A stretch of DNA of 64,000 bases from contig NZ_CP011492.1 of assembly GCF_001011035.1 (NCBI RefSeq), positions 4,039,501-4,103,500 on the forward strand, given 5' to 3'. Under the pieces are notes generated by a model. It was not told where the DNA came from, made no database searches, and saw only the letters and a list, made by a program, of their open reading frames with translations. Origin of the DNA: Streptomyces sp. CNQ-509 (GTDB lineage: Bacteria > Actinomycetota > Actinomycetes > Streptomycetales > Streptomycetaceae). Both the position numbers and the translations under genes were made by a program. Shown here one piece after another: positions 24,303 to 33,395 of the stretch; positions within the stretch are counted from its first letter, which is position 1, and every line of letters starts with the position of its first letter.

Positions 24303-25259
24303 ATGGTCAAGCCCTTGAAGGTGGAGAACATCGAGGAAGCGGCAAGCCTCATCGATCCCGTCTTCCGCGACAGCCCGTACGTCGAGGACGCCGCCCTGGC
24401 CCGCCGGGTGGGCCGGGATCTGGCGCTCAAGCTGGAGACGCTCAACCCGATCCGGTCCTTCAAGGGCCGCGGCGCGGACTACTTCATGCACGAACTGGCC
24501 GAGGGGCAGCGGGTGGTCTGCGCCTCGGCGGGCAACTTCGGCCAGGCCGTCGCCTACGCGGGCCGCGCGCGCGGCATCGCGGTCACGGTGTACTGCGCCC
24601 GGAACGCGAACCCCGTCAAGGTCGCCAGGATGCGCGACCTCGGCGCCGAAGTGGTCCTGGCCGGAGCCGACTTCGATGCCGCGAAGGACGCCGCGCGGGC
24701 GTACGCGGACGGCGCCGCGGACCGCCTCTTCGTCGAGGACGGCGAGGAGCCGCGCATCTCCGAGGGCGCCGGCACCATCGCCGTGGAACTCGCGCCGTTC
24801 CCCGGCACCCTGCTCGTACCGGTCGGCAACGGTGCCCTGATCGGCGGCATCGCCTGCTGGGCCAAGGCCCGCGCGCCCCGTACCCGGATCGTGGGCGTCT
24901 GCGCGGCGGGCGCCCCCGCGATGGCCGAAAGCTGGCGCCGGAACGCGCCGGTCAGCACCCCCGAGGCCCGGACCATCGCCGACGGGGTCGCCGTCCGGGT
25001 GCCCGTGCCCGCGGCCGTCGACAGGATGCGCGGCCTCGTGGACGACGTGGTGCTCGTCGACGACGACCAGATCCGCGAGGCGCTGCGGGCGGTACGCGAC
25101 ACCGTGGGCCTGATCCTGGAGCCCGCCGCCGCCCTCGGCGTCGCCGCCGCACTCCACCACCGCTTCGCGCCCGGCGCCCTGGCGACCGTCGTGACCGGCA
25201 GCAACTTCTCGCCCGAACTCCTCGCCGAACTCGCGGAGTTGCCCGCCGGGACCGGCTGA
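24303..25259 (+). CDS. PLP-dependent threonine/serine dehydratase-like enzyme
   Basis: A 318-residue fold-type II PLP protein. SFKGRGADYF near residue 50 carries the PLP lysine, SAGNFGQAVAYAGR the phosphate/substrate loop, VPVGNGALIGGIACW the glycine-rich PLP-phosphate loop, and VTGSNFSP the C-terminal serine. These match short catabolic threonine dehydratases and related ammonia-lyases, without the ACT regulatory domain. The substrate could be Thr, Ser or another beta-hydroxy amino acid. It is divergent from the deformylase-like/GntR pair and shares their palindromic control site, so it may degrade the amino acid the deformylase releases. Confidence 0.88.
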   Translation: MVKPLKVENIEEAASLIDPVFRDSPYVEDAALARRVGRDLALKLETLNPIRSFKGRGADYFMHELAEGQRVVCASAGNFGQAVAYAGRARGIAVTVYCARNANPVKVARMRDLGAEVVLAGADFDAAKDAARAYADGAADRLFVEDGEEPRISEGAGTIAVELAPFPGTLLVPVGNGALIGGIACWAKARAPRTRIVGVCAAGAPAMAESWRRNAPVSTPEARTIADGVAVRVPVPAAVDRMRGLVDDVVLVDDDQIREALRAVRDTVGLILEPAAALGVAAALHHRFAPGALATVVTGSNFSPELLAELAELPAGTG

Positions 25260-25297
25260 CGGCCAGCTGACCCCGGCGGCCCCGCCGCGCCCCCGCC

Positions 25298-25338
25298 CGC
25301 CGCCCCCGCGCCTCGCCGACCCGAGGCCGGGGGCGGCG
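25298..25338 (+). terminator. Long GC hairpin after the dehydratase gene
   Basis: CGCCGCCCCCGCGCCTCG and CGAGGCCGGGGGCGGCG pair with one bulge around a short loop, 39 bases after the stop at 25259. It separates the dehydratase transcript from the EEP/ABC operon. Confidence 0.7.
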
Positions 25339-25424
25339 CCTTGCCGCCGCCCCTTCACCAAGTAGTCGCGTCGGGACCGTTTACTTCCGGCCACGGCATG
25401 CGTAGCGTGCTCATCGCAACGCTC

Positions 25425-25434
25425 ACGTTAACGT
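25425..25434 (+). promoter_or_regulatory. Candidate LacI-family operator at the EEP/ABC operon start
   Basis: ACGTTAACGT is a perfect palindrome, extended by TC/TCA flanks, 23 bases upstream of the EEP gene ATG at 25457. The operon encodes its own LacI-type regulator (29457-30545), so this is a reasonable target. LacI operators more often have a central CG, so the call is tentative. Confidence 0.5.
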
Positions 25435-25456
25435 TCATGTCGAGCCTGGAGCCGAG

Positions 25457-26575
25457 ATGCGTCCCAGATTGCGTGCAATATCCACCGTGGTGGTCCCCGG
25501 CGTCGCGATAGCCCTCGCGCTGCTCGGCGGGTCTGCCGCCGCGGCCTCAGACCAGGACGGCCAGGGGCAGAACGGCCGGCCCGGAGCGGCCGGGCGGACC
25601 GTGGAGGTCCGGGTCGGCACGTACAACGTGTGCGGCCACGGGTGCCTGCCGACCAAGGCCGAGTGCGAGCGCGTCATCGGCCGCGACTGCGCCACCAAGC
25701 TGCGCCCCTGGGCCGAGGGCCGGGCCGCCGACGTCGCCGCGGACATCGACGCGGCCGGACTCGGCGTCGTCGCCACCCAGGAGATCGGCAACAACGCGAC
25801 GCCCAGCCAGCCCGCCGTCGACGTCGAGTCCTTCCGCGCGCCGCTCACCGCCGCCCTCCAGGAGTACGGCTACGCCGAGGCCCCCGCCGACTACGCCGGC
25901 ACCCGCCACCCGGAGAAGGGCTACCCGCTCAAGTCCGGCGCCGGCCGCTACACGTACTACGACGCCTCCCGCTACTCCCACCTCGACAAGCGCGGCCGCG
26001 AACTCCCCCACGACCTGCTCTGGCTGCCGGACTCCACCGAGATCTACGGCAAGACCATGACCTGGAACGTGCTGCGCGAGAAGAGCTCCGGCGCCCGCTT
26101 CGTCGTCGTCGACATGCACCTGGAGTACCGCAAGAACGGCGCCACCGACCCCAACGGCTGGACCAAGAACTGGGACGAGGTCCGCTACGCCGACGCCAGG
26201 CGCACCGCCGAGGAGCTGACCCTCCGCAACAAGCACACCCGCAACCTGCCCATCGTCTTCGCCGGCGACATGAACTCCGGCTCCGCCGCCGAGGGCGCCA
26301 GCGCCATCGACGCCTTCTCCGACGTCGGCTTCACCGACGCGCTCGCGGTCGCGGACCGCGTCACCGGCGACGCGTACGCCTCGTACAACGGCGGCAAGAT
26401 CCCGCTGCCCCTCGGCGAGAAGATCGACCACCTCTTCGTCCGGAACGGGACGAAGGTCAGCGAGTGGGTGCAGATCCCGCAGACCACCGCGACCGAGGGG
26501 CCGCAGGCCGAACTCCTCCGCTCCGACCACAACCTCTCCTACGCCACCGTCCGCCTCATGAAAGGACACCGGTGA
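25457..26575 (+). CDS. Secreted endonuclease/exonuclease/phosphatase (EEP) family protein
   Basis: A 372-residue exported protein: signal peptide to about residue 30 (ALALLGGSAAAAS), then the EEP core with VGTYNVCG, VVATQEIG (catalytic Glu), VVVDMHLEY, VFAGDMNSG (Asp-x-Asn) and the closing RSDHNLSYA (Asp-His). The fold hydrolyses phosphodiesters or phosphomonoesters (DNase I, sphingomyelinase and inositol phosphatase types). A Cys-rich insert (CGHGCLPTKAECERVIGRDC) after the first strand suggests two disulfides. It begins an operon with two uncharacterised proteins and an ABC importer, so it may release the nutrient the importer takes up. Confidence 0.9.
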   Translation: MRPRLRAISTVVVPGVAIALALLGGSAAAASDQDGQGQNGRPGAAGRTVEVRVGTYNVCGHGCLPTKAECERVIGRDCATKLRPWAEGRAADVAADIDAAGLGVVATQEIGNNATPSQPAVDVESFRAPLTAALQEYGYAEAPADYAGTRHPEKGYPLKSGAGRYTYYDASRYSHLDKRGRELPHDLLWLPDSTEIYGKTMTWNVLREKSSGARFVVVDMHLEYRKNGATDPNGWTKNWDEVRYADARRTAEELTLRNKHTRNLPIVFAGDMNSGSAAEGASAIDAFSDVGFTDALAVADRVTGDAYASYNGGKIPLPLGEKIDHLFVRNGTKVSEWVQIPQTTATEGPQAELLRSDHNLSYATVRLMKGHR

Positions 26576-27507
26576 CGACCGCATCACACCCCGATCCGCG
26601 CCTGCTCGACCCGAAGCTGGCGAAGTTCAACCCGCTGCGCCGCATCCTCGTCCACGACGACTTCAACACCGGGACGCACGGCTGGATCGAGCTGATCGGC
26701 AACCACGACCAGCACGGTGATCTCGACACCGTCGACGCGCACATGTCGGACTTCCGGCCGCCGCAGCTCAGCTCCTGCAACTTCTTCGACGTCGGCACGC
26801 ACGGGGCCATGTCCGGCACGTACGCCCTGAAGGTCGCGACCCGGCCGGTCACGGGGCACACCGGCGTGGCGATCCGGCGGCTGACGATGGCCGGCCGCGG
26901 CCGGGTGCAGTTCGAGACGTACTTCGCGTACAAGGCGGAGGCCGCCTCGGCGGAGAACGGCGCCGCGACCGCCGCCGGCGGCGGCCGGTGGGACGCCAAC
27001 AACCACCCGTCGGAGCAGCAGTTCGGCGCGCTCACCGTCGCGACGGACATCTGCGACGGCGTGCGCTACCACAACGTCGTCCGGTACCAGAACACCGATC
27101 CCGACCACGAGGTGCAGCACCGCTGGATGTACCCCACGGTCCCGGAGCCGACCCCCCGCGAGCACTTCGAGGGCAAGGTCAGGCTCCCGCGGACCGCGGA
27201 CTTCACCGCCCCGGACCCCGCCGACTGGCGGCAGTTCGGCGAGCGGCAGGACCTCTGCTTCAACGAGGTCCCCACCAAGGTCAACTGGCACTATCTGCGC
27301 TGGGTCATCGACACCGGCACCCGCAGCAACGTCGAACTCCAGGTGAACGACGTCGTCCACGACATGTCCGACGTGCCCGTACCGCCCTACGACGAGGAGT
27401 ACGGGTCGCTGCAGAACCTCCTCAACTTCTACGTCTCCGTCCGCACCCACACCGACGTGCGGAACTTCCTGTACCTCGACTCCGTGCTGATCTCGGTGGA
27501 CTGGTGA
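26572..27507 (+). CDS. Uncharacterised beta-rich protein of an ABC-import operon
   Basis: A 311-residue protein, GTGA-overlapped with the EEP gene. There is no signal peptide. It reads RRILVHDDFNTGTHGWIELIGNHD near the N-terminus, MSGTYALKVATRP, FETYFAYKAE, then WHYLRWVIDTGTRSNVELQVND and NFLYLDSVLISVDW at the end. The DDFN-x-G start, the strand pattern and the final DSVLISV resemble laminin-G/concanavalin-like jelly rolls that bind carbohydrate or lipid. It may be the family databases call DUF6772, but I am not certain. Function unknown; the operon suggests handling of the imported ligand. Confidence 0.8.
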   Translation: MTTASHPDPRLLDPKLAKFNPLRRILVHDDFNTGTHGWIELIGNHDQHGDLDTVDAHMSDFRPPQLSSCNFFDVGTHGAMSGTYALKVATRPVTGHTGVAIRRLTMAGRGRVQFETYFAYKAEAASAENGAATAAGGGRWDANNHPSEQQFGALTVATDICDGVRYHNVVRYQNTDPDHEVQHRWMYPTVPEPTPREHFEGKVRLPRTADFTAPDPADWRQFGERQDLCFNEVPTKVNWHYLRWVIDTGTRSNVELQVNDVVHDMSDVPVPPYDEEYGSLQNLLNFYVSVRTHTDVRNFLYLDSVLISVDW

Positions 27508-27514
27508 GTGCGAC

Positions 27515-27889
27515 ATGACCATGCGACAGTCCTTCACCGCCGTCATCGAGCGCAACGCGACCCTGACGGGCGAGTTCACCACCGAGCCGTACGAGGCCGC
27601 CTGGGCCCGCGAGGCCCGCTGGTTCGTGCGCGTCCTCGACGCCTCGGGGCGCGCCCCGCGGATGCTCGTACGCACCCAGATATCGCCTGACGGCCTGCAC
27701 TGGTGCGACCTCGACCGCGGCGCGGAGCAGTCCGTCGACCCCGACGAGGGGCCGCTGCACAGCTGGCCCGCCGAGGGCTTCGGCGGCTGGCTGCGGCTGC
27801 GCGGCACCGTCGTCGACGAACCGGCCGAGGCCACCGGCGACACGGCCTCGTCCCTCAAGGTCCTGATCTACCTGGCACTCAAGTCATGA
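27515..27889 (+). CDS. Small uncharacterised protein
   Basis: The 124-residue product begins MTMRQSFTAVIERNATLTGEFTTEPYEAAWAREARWFVRVLD and ends SLKVLIYLALKS. It contains alternating strand segments and a TQISPDGLHWCDL turn that looks like the repeat unit of beta-sandwich proteins. No signal or membrane segment. It lies 7 bases after the beta-rich protein gene and 15 before the solute-binding protein gene, so it is part of the same operon. I do not recognise the family. Start may be ATG 27515 or ATG 27521. Confidence 0.75.
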   Translation: MTMRQSFTAVIERNATLTGEFTTEPYEAAWAREARWFVRVLDASGRAPRMLVRTQISPDGLHWCDLDRGAEQSVDPDEGPLHSWPAEGFGGWLRLRGTVVDEPAEATGDTASSLKVLIYLALKS

Positions 27890-27904
27890 TCCGGAGGTGG
27901 TGAG

Positions 27905-29437
27905 ATGACCGGGGCGAGCAGAGCGAGTGGGAGAGGCCCCGCGCGGCGGGACTTCCTGGCGATGGCGGGGCTCGGTGCCACGGCGGTGCTGCTGTCCGGC
28001 TGCGGCGTCGGCAGCGCCGCGCCCAGCGGGGCGCTGCGCGCGGCGTTCGGGCAGCCGGTCACGGACCTGGACCCGTACAACGCCGCGACCGCCGTCGACG
28101 AGGCGTCGCTGATCGTCAAGCGGCTGGTCTTCGACACCCTCGTACGGCGCGAGGGCGCGGAGCTGGCGCCGGGGCTCGCGACCGGGTGGCGGCGGGAGGG
28201 CGACACGAAGTGGGTCTTCACGCTCCGCCGCGGCGCCGTCTTCCACGACGGCAGCGAGGTCACCGCCCGCGACGTGGTCGCGTGCCTGAAGCACACGCAG
28301 CAGGTCGCGTCCGCGCAGACCCCGCTGTGGGCGACGGTCGCGGGCGCCGAGGCGCCCGACGACCACACGGTGGTCTTCACCACGGACGGGCCGCTCGGCT
28401 CGCTCCCGGTCAACCTCACCCTCCTGTTCATCGTCCCGGCGCGGCTGGTCGCGGACCCGGAGCAGAAGCGGAGCCCCGTCGGCTCCGGTCCGTTCCGGGT
28501 CACCGGCTTCACCCCGTCGACCTCCGTGGAACTGGCGCGGTTCGACGACTACTGGGGCGGCCGGGCGGAACTGCCCGCCGTCTCCATGCCGTACATCGCG
28601 GAGACCTCGACGGCGATCACCGCCCTGCTGGGCGGCGACATCGACCTGCTCTGGCCGGTGCCGCCGGACCAACTGCCCGAGGTCACCGGGGTCTCCGGGA
28701 TCACCGTCGAGCCGGTGCCCTCCTGGACGTACTACTTCAACTGGTTCAACTGCGGGCGCGAGCCCTTCAACGACCCCGACGTCCGCCGCGCGCTCTGCCA
28801 GGCCGTGAACGTGCCGCAGATCGTGGACTCCCTCTTCGGCCGCGGCGGCAAGCAGATGCGCGCGCCGATACCCGAGACCGTCGCCGGCTTCGCGCCGCAG
28901 CGGCCCTGGCCGTACGACCCGGACGAGGCGCGCCGGCTGCTGGCGCGGGCCGGGCTCGGGCGGGGGTTCTCCACCTCGATGATGTGGTTCGACGCCACCG
29001 GGCCGCTGTCGCGGGAGCTGGCGCAGGCGCTGATCTCGGCGTGGGCCGGCATCGGCGTCACCGTCGAACCGCAGAGCATCGAGAAGGCGATGTGGCTGGA
29101 GCGGCTCAACGGCCTCGACTGGGACATGAACCTCCAGACGAACACCGTGACCACCGGCGACGCCGCCTTCACCATCGGCCGCCTCTACACCTCGGAGGCC
29201 AAGCGCCTCGGCTACGCCAACGGGGACCTCGACGCCGTCCTGGCCCGGGCCGCCGGTGCGCCCGAGGGCCCGGAACGCGACGCGCTCTACGGCGAGGCCT
29301 GCGGGACCATATGGTCGGACGCCGTCGGTCTCTTCCCCGTCACCCTGGTCACCGGGTACGGGCGCGCGAAGGAGCTGACCGGCTTCACCCCCGCCCCGAA
29401 CAACCAGCCGGACCTCGCCGTGGTGGGGCGCCGATGA
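27905..29437 (+). CDS. ABC transporter solute-binding lipoprotein, family 5 (Opp/Dpp type)
   Basis: A 510-residue exported protein with a twin-arginine lipoprotein signal: ARRDFLAMAGLGATAVLLSGC, the Cys being the lipid anchor at about residue 37. The mature part follows SBP_bac_5: LVFDTLVRREGAELAPGLATGW, KWVFTLRRGAVFHDGSEVTARDVVACL, and FNDPDVRRALCQAVN. Family 5 proteins bind oligopeptides, nickel, or oligosaccharides. The two permeases and two ATPases of a complete importer follow, separated only by the LacI gene. GGAGGTG precedes the ATG. Confidence 0.92.
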   Translation: MTGASRASGRGPARRDFLAMAGLGATAVLLSGCGVGSAAPSGALRAAFGQPVTDLDPYNAATAVDEASLIVKRLVFDTLVRREGAELAPGLATGWRREGDTKWVFTLRRGAVFHDGSEVTARDVVACLKHTQQVASAQTPLWATVAGAEAPDDHTVVFTTDGPLGSLPVNLTLLFIVPARLVADPEQKRSPVGSGPFRVTGFTPSTSVELARFDDYWGGRAELPAVSMPYIAETSTAITALLGGDIDLLWPVPPDQLPEVTGVSGITVEPVPSWTYYFNWFNCGREPFNDPDVRRALCQAVNVPQIVDSLFGRGGKQMRAPIPETVAGFAPQRPWPYDPDEARRLLARAGLGRGFSTSMMWFDATGPLSRELAQALISAWAGIGVTVEPQSIEKAMWLERLNGLDWDMNLQTNTVTTGDAAFTIGRLYTSEAKRLGYANGDLDAVLARAAGAPEGPERDALYGEACGTIWSDAVGLFPVTLVTGYGRAKELTGFTPAPNNQPDLAVVGRR

Positions 29438-29456
29438 CCCCGCGCCGGAGGATCCC

Positions 29457-30545
29457 ATGACCCCACGCCGCCGACCCACGCTGCGCGACATCGCCCTGTC
29501 GCTCGACCTGTCGGTCAACACCGTCTCCCGGGCGCTCGCCGACAAGGACGCGGTGAGCCCCGAGACCCGCGAGCGGGTCAAGGAGGAGGCGGAACGCCTC
29601 GGTTACGTGCCCAACACCATGGCCCGCTCCCTCGTCCTGCGGAACGCCATGACCCTCGGGCTCGTCATCACCAACCCGGCCAACCCCTTCTACGCCCGCC
29701 TCATCTCCGCGATCGAGGAGCGCGGCCGCGAACGCGGCTACTCGCTGATGCTCATGGTCACCGAGGACTCCGCGGAGAACGAGCGCCGCGCCGCCGAGGA
29801 GCTGATGCGCTGGGGCGTCGACGGCGTGCTGGCCATACCCGTGCAGCACGGCGCGGAGCACTGGAGCCGGCTGCGCAAGTCCGGTACGCCCGTGGTGCTG
29901 CTCAACCGGCACCTGCCGGAGCTGGACGCCGACGTCGTGGGCGTCGACTACTACGCCGGTGCGCGCGCGGCGACCGAGCACGTGCTGGACGGCGGGGCGA
30001 GGGAGCTGTACCTGGTCGAGGAGGACCTGGAGATCTCGCCGGTCTCGGAGCGTATCCGGGGCTTCCGCGAGACGCTGGCGGCCCGCGGGGTCGCGGCGCC
30101 CGACGACGCGGTGGTGCGCGTGGATCCGGCGGCCGCGCCGGAGGGGCTGCCGGTCTCCGGTCCCTTCGACCCCGGGGTGGCGTACGCCGTCGGCGCGGAA
30201 CTGGCGCGGCGGGCGGGGCCCGGCGCGGTGGTGCTCGCGGGCAACGACTACCACGCGCTCGGCCTCTACCGGGCGTTCACCGAGCGGGGGCTGCGGGTCG
30301 GCACCGACATCGGGGTCGTCGGCCACGGCGACCACCCGTTCTCCGCGTACCTCGACCCGGCCCTGACCACGGTCCGGCTGCCCGCGCCCGACGTGGGCCG
30401 GGCCGGCGTCGACCGGCTGCTGGAGCGGGTGCAGTCCGGGCCCGACTCCGTCGCGGAGGACACGGATCCGATCCGTACCCTCCTCGCCCCCGAACTCGTC
30501 GTACGCGCCTCCGCCGGACCACTGGGAAGAAGAGGTGAGCAATGA
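29457..30545 (+). CDS. LacI family transcriptional regulator
   Basis: The 362-residue product has the LacI HTH at the N-terminus (PTLRDIALSLDLSVNTVSRALADKDAVSPETRERVKEEAERLGY with VPNTMARSL hinge) and a periplasmic-binding-like effector domain (LGLVITNPANPFYARLISAIEERG, then VLLNRHLP). It is embedded in the operon between the binding protein and permease genes and its stop overlaps the first permease ATG. Placement inside the transporter operon indicates local, probably autoregulatory, control. LacI ligands are usually sugars, which makes a carbohydrate or sugar-phosphate substrate for the importer more likely than a peptide. Confidence 0.92.
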   Translation: MTPRRRPTLRDIALSLDLSVNTVSRALADKDAVSPETRERVKEEAERLGYVPNTMARSLVLRNAMTLGLVITNPANPFYARLISAIEERGRERGYSLMLMVTEDSAENERRAAEELMRWGVDGVLAIPVQHGAEHWSRLRKSGTPVVLLNRHLPELDADVVGVDYYAGARAATEHVLDGGARELYLVEEDLEISPVSERIRGFRETLAARGVAAPDDAVVRVDPAAAPEGLPVSGPFDPGVAYAVGAELARRAGPGAVVLAGNDYHALGLYRAFTERGLRVGTDIGVVGHGDHPFSAYLDPALTTVRLPAPDVGRAGVDRLLERVQSGPDSVAEDTDPIRTLLAPELVVRASAGPLGRRGEQ

Positions 30546-31471
30546 TGGGCGCGTTCCTCGCCAAACGCCTCGCGCAGGCTGTCGTCGTCGCCTTCGGCGC
30601 GCTGACGCTGGTGTTCCTCATCGTGCGCGTCGTGCCGGGCGATCCCGCCAAGCTGATCGTCGGCCCCGACGCCTCCGCCGGGCAACTGGAGAGCGTACGG
30701 GCCGACTTCGGCCTCGACGACCCGCTGTGGCGGCAGTACGCCGACCACCTCGCCGGCATCGTACGCGGCGACCTCGGCGACTCCTGGCGCCTCGGCGGCT
30801 CCGCCCTCAGCAACACCCTGGACCGCTTCCCCGCGACCCTCAGCCTGTCGCTCGCGGCGCTGCTGTTCACCGTCGCCGTCGGGATCCCGCTGGGCATGCT
30901 CTGCGCCCGCCGCCCCGGCAAGCTGCTCGACCTGGTGGTCTCCACCGGCTCGCTCGCCGGCCAGGCCATCCCGTCCTTCTGGCTCGGGATCGTCCTGATC
31001 CTCGTCTTCGCCCGCCGACTCGACTGGCTGCCCGCGACCGTCGACGGCTCGCCCACCGCGGTGCTGCTGCCGGCCTTCACGCTGTCGCTGCCGTTCATCG
31101 GCTGGCTCGCCCGGCTGGTGCGCAGCAGCGCGCTGGAGGAGGGCGCCAAGGACTACGCCCGTACGGCCCGCGCGAAGGGCGTGGGCGAGGGGACGATCCA
31201 GTACGTGCACGTCGGCCGCAACATCGCGATCCCGGTCGTGACCGTACTCGGCCTGCTGATGGGCAACTTCATCGCCAACGCGGTCATCATCGAGGTCGTC
31301 TTCTCCTGGCCGGGCATCGGCTCGCTGATGGTCGACGCGATCACCAACCGCGACTACGCGGTCGTCGAGGCCGCGATCCTCACGATCACGCTGGCGTACA
31401 TCGTCCTGAACCTGCTCGTGGACGTCGTCTACTTCGTCATCGATCCCCGCCTCACTCCGGAGGACGCATGA
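30542..31471 (+). CDS. ABC transporter permease, DppB/OppB type
   Basis: A 309-residue protein with six membrane helices and the OppB N-terminal signature FLAKRLAQAVVVAFGALTLVFLIVRVVPGDPA. The BPD_transp_1 EAA loop is near residue 195 (EEGAKDYARTARAKGVGE). It forms the channel with the DppC-type partner. The start codon overlaps the LacI stop, and its own stop overlaps the next ATG. Confidence 0.93.
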   Translation: MMGAFLAKRLAQAVVVAFGALTLVFLIVRVVPGDPAKLIVGPDASAGQLESVRADFGLDDPLWRQYADHLAGIVRGDLGDSWRLGGSALSNTLDRFPATLSLSLAALLFTVAVGIPLGMLCARRPGKLLDLVVSTGSLAGQAIPSFWLGIVLILVFARRLDWLPATVDGSPTAVLLPAFTLSLPFIGWLARLVRSSALEEGAKDYARTARAKGVGEGTIQYVHVGRNIAIPVVTVLGLLMGNFIANAVIIEVVFSWPGIGSLMVDAITNRDYAVVEAAILTITLAYIVLNLLVDVVYFVIDPRLTPEDA

Positions 31472-32373
31472 GCGGCACGACCACGGCCGCACCCGCGCAG
31501 GCCGTCGACTCCCCGCGTACGGACAAGTCCCGCGGCGACGCCGCGCGGCGGGTGCCGGTGCGCGTGTGGACAGGCGCCGGGGTGCTGGCGCTCTTCGTCC
31601 TCGCCGCCCTCGTCGGGCCGCTGCTGCACCCGTACGACCCGGTCGCGACAGACCTGCCGAACCGGCTGCTCTCTCCCGGGGAGCGCACCGACGGCGGTGA
31701 CATCGCGTGGCTGGGCACCGACCAGATGGGCCGCGACCTGCTCGCCAACCTGCTGGCCGGCGCCCGGATCTCGCTGCTCGTCGCCGCCGCGACCATCCTG
31801 GTCGGCGGCGCGGTCGGCCTCGTCGTCGGGCTGGTCTCGGGCTACTTCGGCGGCTGGCCCGACACGATCGCCTCCCGCATCGGCGACATCCAGCTCGCCT
31901 TCCCCTCCATCCTGCTGGCGATCCTGCTGGCCGGCGTGCTCGGCCCGAGCGTCACCAACATCGTCATCACGCTGGCGATCACGAGGTGGGTCATCTTCGC
32001 CCGCGTCGCCCGCGCCTCGGCGATGGCGACGCGAAAGCTCGGCTTCGTCGACTCGGCGCGGGTGCTGGGGGCGGGACACGTACGCATCATGGTCCGCCAC
32101 GTGCTGCCGTCCCTGTGGCAGCCGCTGCTGGTCGCCGCGACGGTGCAGGTGGGCCTCGTGATGGTCGCGGAGGCGTCGCTGAGCTTCCTCGGCCTCGGCG
32201 TGCCCGTCGACACGTCCTCGTGGGGCGCCACGGTCTCCGTGGGGCGCGACTACCTGGGCTCGGCGTGGTGGATCTCCACGATGCCGGCGGCGGCGCTGGC
32301 GCTGGTGGTCACGGCGGTGGGCGTGATCGGGGACGGCTTCCGGGACGTCTCGGACCCGCGGTCGCAGATATGA
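31468..32373 (+). CDS. ABC transporter permease, DppC/OppC type
   Basis: The 301-residue product has a variable cytoplasmic N-terminus, then VWTGAGVLALFVLAALVGPLLHPYDPVATDLPNRLLSP, the DppC entry helix and periplasmic loop, followed by GTDQMGRDLLANLLAGARISLLV and an EAA loop (ASAMATRKLGFVDSARVLGAG). Six helices in all. It partners the preceding permease. The ATG overlaps the upstream stop by four bases (ATGA), as does its stop with the next gene. Confidence 0.93.
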   Translation: MSGTTTAAPAQAVDSPRTDKSRGDAARRVPVRVWTGAGVLALFVLAALVGPLLHPYDPVATDLPNRLLSPGERTDGGDIAWLGTDQMGRDLLANLLAGARISLLVAAATILVGGAVGLVVGLVSGYFGGWPDTIASRIGDIQLAFPSILLAILLAGVLGPSVTNIVITLAITRWVIFARVARASAMATRKLGFVDSARVLGAGHVRIMVRHVLPSLWQPLLVAATVQVGLVMVAEASLSFLGLGVPVDTSSWGATVSVGRDYLGSAWWISTMPAAALALVVTAVGVIGDGFRDVSDPRSQI

Positions 32374-33395
32374 GCGCAGAGGAGAAGAAGATGCCTGCCA
32401 CGACCGTGGAGACCTCCGCGGCGGCCCGCCTGCGGGACGTACACATCGCCTTCGGCCCCCGGGAGGTCGTCCGCGGGGTCGACCTCGACCTCGTACCCGG
32501 CCGGGTCACCGCCCTGGTGGGGGAGTCGGGCAGCGGCAAGTCGCTGACGTCGCTGGCGCTGATGGGCCTGCTGCCGCCGGGCGCCGCGGTGAGCACGGGG
32601 ACGGTCGAGATCGACGGCCGGGACACCGCCGGGTTCACCGACGCGCAGTGGCGCGAACTGCGCGGCGCGCAGGTCGCGATGGTCTTCCAGGACCCGATGG
32701 CGGCGCTGAACCCGTCGTTCACCATCGGCTGGCAGATCGCCGAAACGCTGCGCCGCCGCGGCACGGGCCGCCGCGCGGCCCGGGAGCGGGCGGTGGAGCT
32801 GATGCGGACGGTCGGCATCCCCGACGCGGAGGCCAAGTACGGCGCGTACCCGCACGAGTTCTCGGGCGGCATGCGGCAGCGCGCGGTCATCGCGATGGCG
32901 CTCACCCTGGACCCGGCGGTCCTGCTGGCCGACGAGCCGACGACCGCGCTCGACGTCACCGTGCAGGCGCAGATCCTGCGGCTGCTCGCGGCCCGGCAGA
33001 CGGACGCGGGGATGGCGATGCTGCTCGTCTCGCACGACCTGGGGGTGGTGGCGCGGGTCGCGCAGGACGTGGCGGTGATGTACGCCGGCCGGATCGTGGA
33101 GACGGGCGCGCTGGACGACGTGTACACGGCACCGGCGCACCCGTACACGCGCGGCCTGCTGGACGCGGTCCCGGACCCGGCCCGCCCCGGCCGGCTGGTC
33201 CCGATCGAGGGCCAGCCGCCGGCGCCGGGCCGGCAGCCGGCGGGCTGCGCGTTCGCGCCACGCTGCCCGTACGCGACGGAGGTGTGCCGCACGGAGGACC
33301 CGCAACTCTCGGCCGTCGGGCAGGGCCACGAGGCGGCGTGCCACCACAGCGACAAGGTCCAGGCCCAGGCAACGGATGTGGAGGCCGCGTCATGA
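32370..33395 (+). CDS. ABC transporter ATPase, DppD/OppD type
   Basis: A 341-residue ATPase with Walker A GESGSGKSLTSLAL near residue 50, Q-loop VFQDPMAALNPS, signature FSGGMRQRAVIAMAL, Walker B VLLADEPTTALDV and the switch His in VSHDLG. The C-terminal oligopeptide-transporter extension has the CAFAPRCPYA-x(3)-C cysteine pattern that binds an iron-sulfur cluster in some Opp/Dpp ATPases. ATG 32370 overlaps the upstream stop; ATG 32391 with GAGGAGAAG before it is an equally good start. Confidence 0.93.
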   Translation: MSAEEKKMPATTVETSAAARLRDVHIAFGPREVVRGVDLDLVPGRVTALVGESGSGKSLTSLALMGLLPPGAAVSTGTVEIDGRDTAGFTDAQWRELRGAQVAMVFQDPMAALNPSFTIGWQIAETLRRRGTGRRAARERAVELMRTVGIPDAEAKYGAYPHEFSGGMRQRAVIAMALTLDPAVLLADEPTTALDVTVQAQILRLLAARQTDAGMAMLLVSHDLGVVARVAQDVAVMYAGRIVETGALDDVYTAPAHPYTRGLLDAVPDPARPGRLVPIEGQPPAPGRQPAGCAFAPRCPYATEVCRTEDPQLSAVGQGHEAACHHSDKVQAQATDVEAAS

